Shown here: one piece after another, positions 1-5,800 of the stretch
Layout: each line of letters begins with the position of its first letter
Numbering within the stretch: position 1 is the stretch's first letter
Assembly (NCBI GenBank): GCA_023393235.1
Contig: JAEWMH010000027.1
Location: 1-7,740, forward strand
Direction of reading: 5' to 3'
Length of the DNA: 7,740 nucleotides
DNA from: Bacillota bacterium
Lineage (GTDB): Bacteria; Bacillota; Bacilli; Paenibacillales; NBRC-103111
Translations under genes and position numbers: made by a program
The notes under the pieces: model-generated
Databases searched by the model: none
The model's input: only the letters and a program-made list of their open reading frames with translations
What the model was told of the DNA's origin: nothing

Positions 1-2619
1 AGCCGTTCAGGGATTCGTCCTCTCCACCCGGTCCATCGTCTTTCTTGTCATCATCTTTCTTCTCCAGCAGAGATTTGCTGAAGCCGTTATAGAAATCCAG
101 CGTCCATTCACCTTTATGAAAAACAAATCCGCTGTTGGCTACAGAGAGTGTGCCGTCACCCTTAACGGACAAGGTACGGAGGAAGGGAGATTGAGCCGCT
201 CCCCGAATCAGACTGATATCCATCACATCCAGCTGTCCCTTGGCAAACACCATATCCTTACCGCGGTAAGCAACAGCTTTATTGATAATGGCAGGTTCGC
301 TGGTGGTATCCACCACATATTGGAGATCCTTGCCGCTGCCGATCCGGTTGATCATCCCCCGGATTTCTACAAGGACCTCATCCTCGCCCTTTTTCCGATC
401 GTCCAAATGATCCTTGAGATCCTCCAGCTCCTTCTCGCTTTCGAAGGCCTGCAAGCGGTAGGTAGGCGTTTTTTGCCGCTCTTTTTGGAATTCCCCGCCA
501 AAATCGGGATCCACAAGCTGGCCAACCCGGGCCATTTTGTCCAAGGCAGTCGTCAGGGTGACCTTCATGTCCTGGATCTGATCTCTCGATGGAGTATCCT
601 CACCCGGGAAAGCCTCCATATAATCAGGTATTACATTTGTTGCATAATCCGCATTCAGCTCCACCGTGTTTTTAATCACAGCCAGGATATTGGCCTTCTT
701 GACCCGGGCGGCTTCGTTCTCCGTGACTACAAAGCGCTGCGCCGTCGTCAGGTCATACAAACCGCCAGTATCTGCCGTATCCTTATAATCCACTTCCACC
801 TGGTATTCGCCTAATGGCAAAGCAGGACCCAAGTCCGCCTTCAGCACCTTGCCGGTGGCATCCACAAGATCACCGGTACGGTAAGTAATCCGCATATCGC
901 CCATTTGTCCGTCATTGGCAGGCTGCATAATAACGGATTGCTTCACCGGTACCTTATAGCGGTTGCCGGTTGCGGTTTCCTTCAGATACAGGTCAAAATT
1001 GGGTTCGGAGGCGGCACTGCCCGGATTATAAGCCTCCACATTCGATAAATTCAGCGTGATGTATTTGACATCCGATGCAAAGGCCTCTTCCGGAGTCATC
1101 GCATACACAAAGGTTTGTGCAGCAACTCCTACCGGAGGAAGGAAAATGAAGTTGGCCTTGCTGCATTCATATTGTGCTTTAATGGCCTCATTCTCTTCTT
1201 CCTTCATCTTTGTTGTCATTTCGGGACTGGTTACAGTAATCATATATTCAGGCGTAGTCGGCCATGGGCGGCCTTTGGCCTGTACCAGGAAGGTGACCGT
1301 CTCTGTGTCGCCTTGTGTATATGGCGGTTGTTCCCCCTTGGCAGCCTGCTCAGGGGTTGCCGGTTTGTGGAGTTTCACCGTTGTTGAATTGCCCGGGAGA
1401 GTTTTTACCTTTCCATTCGCATCTCTTGAAATTTTGCCGTTGGAGTCCATCTCCACAAACTTAAGCGCGTTATCCAATTGCATGCTAACAGTCATTTCGG
1501 AATGGGTCATGTTAAACATATTTTCGATTTCGGCCGTAATCTGGAATACGCCCTCATCCACATACCCGCTGCCGTCCTCCAAGGCTGCCAATTGATTCAC
1601 CGGATCAATATAACGGATGGAGAACGCCTTGTCCGGAGAGATGATTTCACCCAAACCATAAACTGTTTCAAAGGTGCGGACCGATCCCGCCGAAATTGGT
1701 TTCGGATCCAATACAAGGCCACAGCTGAATCCGCTGAGCCAAAGTCATTGGTATCGGTGGTGAAGTCCAAGCTTTCATTAACTTCGTAATCCCATTTGGT
1801 GTTGGCCATTCTCGCCCAATGCCCAACGACCATTTCATCCACAATATTGATGTCATTCTCGGAAAAGTTATTGAAGCCATAAGCCGTCACATTAGTAGCC
1901 AACGGATTGGTGCTGTCATACTTGTCCTTCATGACCCAATATGCGGGAAGAGTTCGAAGCGTTCTATTCAGACCCTCCAAATTAGGATCCAGCTTCTTAT
2001 CATCCACAAGCCTCCGCTCTACTTGAAGGGGGTGATCAGAAGCTGCCCCTACTTGAAAAGCCGGGCCGTCATTACTGCCCACCATGGTATCCAGCAGGAT
2101 TCGCGAGCCTACCTGTACGTCCGCCTGGGTAGGATTATTGACGATGTAGCCTACGTTCACATTGCCGGCATTCATGATGTCGGATGTATTGGTGTAGAGC
2201 TTTAGAACCTGTGTGATTTGAACGCCCTTGATGCTCCAGGTTGTCTCAATCTGTTTAGTGCCGTCGGAATTCTCCACGATCCGCGGGGGAGAGATTTCCG
2301 AGAAAAAATCGGCTCCGAATTTATAAGGATTCCCGAAGATATAGTCCGTTCCGTCAATCCGGAAGGTGGTAAAGGAGGTCTCCGGATCATCCCCCTGAAA
2401 CATCATGTTGACGTTCTGGTCATTCTTGCGGACAGGTTGTCCGTCCACGGTACGGATGGCAAACCGGCCCGTATGATTATTGACCGTTACCTTCACGAGG
2501 CTGTTGCTGATCACCGTTACGTCTTCTTTGCCCATTTCATTCGCAAAGGCCGAGACGGGAAGCCCCAAGGCCAGAATGACAGCCAATAGAATTGCGATTG
2601 TCTGTTTAAATCCTCTCAT
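1..2619 (-). pseudogene. Large secreted beta-rich protein gene, frameshifted near 1708 and partial at the left edge
   Basis: The ATG at 2619 has an AAGGAG ribosome binding site 10 bases upstream. It encodes a clear signal peptide: K5, a hydrophobic core at about residues 8-20, and AFA before the likely cut after residue 26. No lipobox is seen. The uncorrected frame stops at 1597-1599 after 340 residues, the last 36 of which are arginine-rich and unlike the rest. Moving to the -1 frame at codon TGG (1710-1708) restores sensible protein with no stop to the window edge, about 873 residues in all. The junction then reads ALYWDPKP, followed by SVRTFETVYGLGE. Residues 27-300 look like a large beta-sandwich, perhaps mutarotase-like (inference). 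Residues of about 320-460 and 480-630 look like two Ig-like domains. Residues 637-760 include charged helical stretches. A beta-rich part and an acidic linker (KKDDDKKDDG) end the visible portion. The sequence has one cysteine, in AQYECSKAN. I do not recognise a named family. An intact allele would be a secreted surface protein; it could also be a sequencing error. Confidence -1.
1703..1712 (-). other. Frameshift site (probable loss of one base)
   Basis: On the minus strand the sequence reads TTGTATTGGATCCGAAACC. One extra G (TATTGGGATCCG) would join the upstream frame, ending ALYW, to the downstream frame, starting DPKPISAG. Downstream, the -1 frame stays open for 569 codons with normal composition, while the uncorrected frame becomes arginine- and serine-rich and stops after 36 codons. 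No X-XXY-YYZ slippery heptamer is present, and I saw no obvious stem-loop just downstream. A simple one-base deletion or base-call error is therefore more likely than programmed frameshifting. Confidence -1.
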
Positions 2620-2628
2620 CCGCTGTTG

Positions 2629-2635
2629 ACTCCTT
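2629..2635 (-). promoter_or_regulatory. Ribosome binding site for the 2619 start
   Basis: The minus strand reads AAGGAGT, a strong match to the anti-Shine-Dalgarno sequence, with 10 bases between the last G of GGAG and the ATG. It fixes the start at 2619, together with the signal peptide that begins immediately there. Confidence -1.
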
Positions 2636-2671
2636 CATTCTAGAGATTAGCCGGCCATACTGCCGATTGTG

Positions 2672-2713
2672 ATCAAAAGAAAGCCCCCGGAACAGGCTTT
2701 TGCCCATTCCGGG
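2672..2713 (-). terminator. Probable intrinsic terminator after the giant gene
   Basis: On the minus strand CCCGGAATGGGC and GCCTGTTCCGGG pair as a 12-bp stem (two G-T pairs) around an AAAA loop (2686-2713). The run GGCTTTCTTTTG follows. The T tract is interrupted by C, so termination may be incomplete. It lies about 130 bases after the stop codon at 2845 and 50 bases before the RBS of the next gene. That position suits either a terminator of the giant gene or an attenuator for the downstream gene. Confidence -1.
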
Positions 2714-2722
2714 ATTCCCCAT

Positions 2723-2746
2723 CATCTGGCCCAGCGTAGACCGATG
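2723..2746 (-). other. Hairpin 3 of the intergenic structured region
   Basis: The minus-strand sequence CATCGGTC can pair with GGCCAGATG as 8 bp with one bulged A and one G-T pair, around a 7-base loop. It sits between the long GAA-loop hairpin and the terminator. On its own it is a modest stem and could be chance. It is listed because it lies in a row with three other hairpins. Confidence -1.
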
Positions 2747-2756
2747 AAATGTTGAA

Positions 2757-2794
2757 GAAGGCCCTCAAATCGGCTTCGCCAATTTCGAGGCTTC
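2757..2794 (-). other. Hairpin 2: long stem with GAA triloop in the intergenic region
   Basis: On the minus strand AAATTGGC and GCCGATTT pair perfectly (one G-T) around a GAA loop. The stem continues with CCTC/GAGG past a single bulged G, then with GAAG/CTTC past a two-base bulge, for about 16 bp in total. The C-GAA-G closing context is an unusually stable triloop. No T run follows, so it is not a terminator by itself. It may be part of a leader RNA, a 3' processing or stabilising element, or a protein-binding site; the sequence does not decide which. Confidence -1.
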
Positions 2795-2795
2795 C

Positions 2796-2830
2796 ATAAC
2801 ACATCCAGCCTTTGGCCGGGACCATGTTAT
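2796..2830 (-). other. Hairpin 1: first stem after the giant gene's stop
   Basis: On the minus strand ATAACA pairs with TGTTAT as an outer 6-bp stem. After an asymmetric internal loop, CCGGCC pairs with GGCTGG (one G-T) around an AAA loop. It starts 14 bases after the TAA stop and ends one base before hairpin 2, so the two could stack coaxially. Function unknown. Confidence -1.
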
Positions 2831-2844
2831 TTCAGGGTAGCGGC

Positions 2845-5800
2845 TTAATCCTTGTTGCCTACAAAGAAGGAAGCAAACTCCCTTTCTCTCTCCTGCGTTC
2901 TGACGATAATGGTATACCAGCCTGTTTTAGGGAAGGTAACCTGGAATTGCTGTGCCGTCAGTGCTTCATAGGATATTTCCTCGGCAATATATTTCATTTG
3001 CCCTTCCCGGTACAGTCCGGAATGATAGAGAATGCTGAAGGTTGCCCGTTCATTGGTTGCCTTCGTTCCCTCCACCATCATTTCGTCGTACCCTTGAACA
3101 CGGAAGGTGATGGTATTGGTATCGAACATTACGGCCTCTTCCAGGCTGGAGGAAATCACTTCTCCATTACCGGTAATCATCAGTCCGGAATCCGGCAGCA
3201 CAACCACGGATTGAGTGAAGGTTGCACTGTTGCCCGCTTCATCCGTTACGGTGTACGTCACCGATTTTTTGCCCGTTGTATCCAGGTCCAGGTCGCTGAT
3301 GGTAACCGTCAGATGCTCCGCCGCAGACAGATTGTCGGAAACGGTATAGCCTCCCAGATCCGTATAAGGGTTGAATCCTTCCTGGTTCCGGATGACGGAG
3401 ATAACAGGGCGGTTAAGCGTAAGCTCCGGAGCGGTGTTATCCAGTCCGGTGACTTCAATTTGCGAAATGATCCTTTGCCCCAAAAGATCGGAAATGGCGA
3501 TTTTGGTGCGGCCATTTGCGCTGTAGACGGCAGAATGGCTATAACGGCCATCCGCTCCGCTGATCTGGTTGAGGTAGTTTCCATTCTTGTCAATAGAAGG
3601 TCCCGTACCCAAGAACATTTTGTTGGGGGCACTAACCTGTCCGCTCAATGTCACCTTCACCTTGCCCTTGGCATAGGTTTTGCCGTCAATGGTGACGGTT
3701 TTTTCCGGAGGCAGCGGCTGACCATTTTCATCCACATATTCGTATACGATTTCCGGTGCTTCCAGGGCCGGGGCAATGTAGGAGATCTCCTTTGCCACAA
3801 CGGCGGTATTGCCGTTTTGATCCCGTACGGTAAATTCCGCTTTGCCGTTCTCCCGCATCATTACCGGATTTTGGCCTTGAATCACCGTGATATCCTTGGT
3901 GCTATTGGCAGCCTTCACCACACTCAGCACAACGCCTTCAGCCAAAATCACGTTGCCCTGGCTATCCTTGATGGTCTTAAAGGTTTTGGAGCCGTTGTCT
4001 CCATACTTATCTGTGACCACAATTTCAACGGAGGGAGGCGTTTTGTCGATATTGCCCACTGTTGCCGTTGCCGTATTTTTGTTGCCTGCCTCATCCTCGA
4101 ATTCAAAGGTAAAGCTGTCATTTTCCTTGAAGCTATGGCGTCTCGCGCCATCATTATTCAACACCCGCACCGGCTCCGAGGTTTGCAATTCAGCTATTAC
4201 ATTCGAAGAAGTAGGGCCGGTAATGTTGTAAACGATCACTCCTTCAGGAGCTGTGTCATCAATATTATTGACGACGGCCAACAGCCTGGCTTTCCGGTCG
4301 GGAGCAGTAAGATCTGTCAGGTCAAAGGTGTAAATGCCGTTTTGCGGAATGCTGTACGTATTGCCCTTGACATGAACCGGAGCTGCCAGATTGTCGGTAG
4401 CGGAAGGCTTCACCTTGACTCCTGCCGGAACCGAGATGGTGAGTGACACGGCGCCGCTTCCAACGGGCTTCATGGTGCTGTAGGAAGCAATACCGTAAAG
4501 AAGATTGGCAGCAGGATTGAAGCCTTTGGTATCCACGTCCGCCGGGCTGCTTTCCCCGCCGCCGGGAGAACGGAACTTCACCTTCAGCTGAAGCTGAGCA
4601 GGTGTCGTTGCATCAACCGGAGTGCGGACAAAGTTGGTATATGGCATCCAGTTGGTCCAATTAATCCCGTTATCCTTGGAGATGGCATATTCGAAGCCGT
4701 GCTTGGTGGTATTCTGCAGCTCCAGCTGGAGGACCGCCTTGTATCCATCTGTTTCGTTGCCCTCGAAGGCGATCAGGTCGGATTGAAGCACCTGCACCGG
4801 ACTATTATCCTCCCGCGACAACCGGAAGGTGCCTGTGTGGGTAATGGCTCCATTTCCCGCTCCATCGATTGCATTGACGTACAAGATGAAGTTAGCTGTT
4901 TCACCTGCAGCAAGTACGGAATTGTCCAAGGTTACCTTCCCATCCTTGGGAAGCGTCTGCCAGACCGGGGATGCCTCATCGGGAGCAGGGACATCCTCCC
5001 GAACCCATTGATAGCTAACCTTCATGTCATCGGGCCGTTGGAGCTCTGTTGCCGTTACGGTAACCGCATGGCTTGGTTTGGCATAGTTCACACCGTTGAT
5101 GCTGAAGGTAACAGCAGGCGCCGTATTGTCAAACAGGTACAGCTGATTGAAATAATAGCTTTGCCCCCCTGCTTCCTGGACACGGATATGCAGATATTGC
5201 TTACCGTTCAGCGTGGGATCGGCGGGAACCCAAACGGTAGTAGGCTGATCATAAACTGCCGAGGTAACCGTGTTAGCCGTATAAACGGAGCTTGTTACCG
5301 AGGGCGCCGCTGCGTTTTCCGTAACCGGAGCATTTGTTACAGGGACGTTGCCATAAACGGCCGCGAGAACCGTCGGTGTAAATTGACTGTCCGCCGGACG
5401 CACCGGGGAGCTGCTGTAGGCATACGCGACAGCTTCCGGCTGCATTTTTTTAATCGTGAGCTCCACGTTCTGGCTCTTCATATAAGTCGTAGAGGTGGGA
5501 GAGAAGGAAACCTCTATATTGTCGGACGAGTTCACGGTTGCCGAAGCCGCCTTTTGAGCAGCCGCTATATTGCCCGCATGATCCGCCCCCTGCAGGTACA
5601 GGTCATAAGTGCCATCCTCAAAAACATGGCCTTGTGTAGAGACAATGTAGTCCGCTGGAACGGTGTTCCATCCGATCGGACTTGGCGCTTCATTCTCCTT
5701 CACCCACTGGTACTGCACATTGGCGGCATCAATTCCGCTGTGATCATCCTTGGCGGTTACGAGTGCTTGAACCTCAGGCTTATCCCCGGCAATGACTTCT

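Noticed and set aside
116..814. 232-codon plus-strand ORF
   Set aside because: It lies opposite the repaired frame of the second gene in the same codon register, and the minus-strand protein is coherent here.
1597..1707. C-terminal 36 residues of the uncorrected 340-residue protein
   Set aside because: The arginine-rich sequence after ALYW is out of keeping with the rest, and the alternative frame continues coherently. It is taken as a frameshift artefact and not a real tail.
1690..1720. Programmed -1 ribosomal frameshifting
   Set aside because: The codons at the shift (TTG TAT TGG ATC) do not form a slippery heptamer, and no obvious stimulatory stem was seen just downstream. A single missing G explains the data more simply.
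2620..2690. Sigma-A promoter for the second gene downstream of the terminator
   Set aside because: TTGATC with a TAATCT hexamer downstream is a poor match with about 21 bases between them. There is no acceptable -35/-10 pair, so no promoter is called.
2755..2844. c-di-GMP-I or T-box type riboswitch
   Set aside because: The stems are present, but the conserved core sequences of these classes are not seen. GGCGAAGCC only superficially resembles parts of the c-di-GMP-I core.
2812..4446. 544-codon plus-strand ORF, which also covers the intergenic hairpins
   Set aside because: Same codon-register artefact. No ribosome binding site of note is seen and the composition is not that of a real protein.
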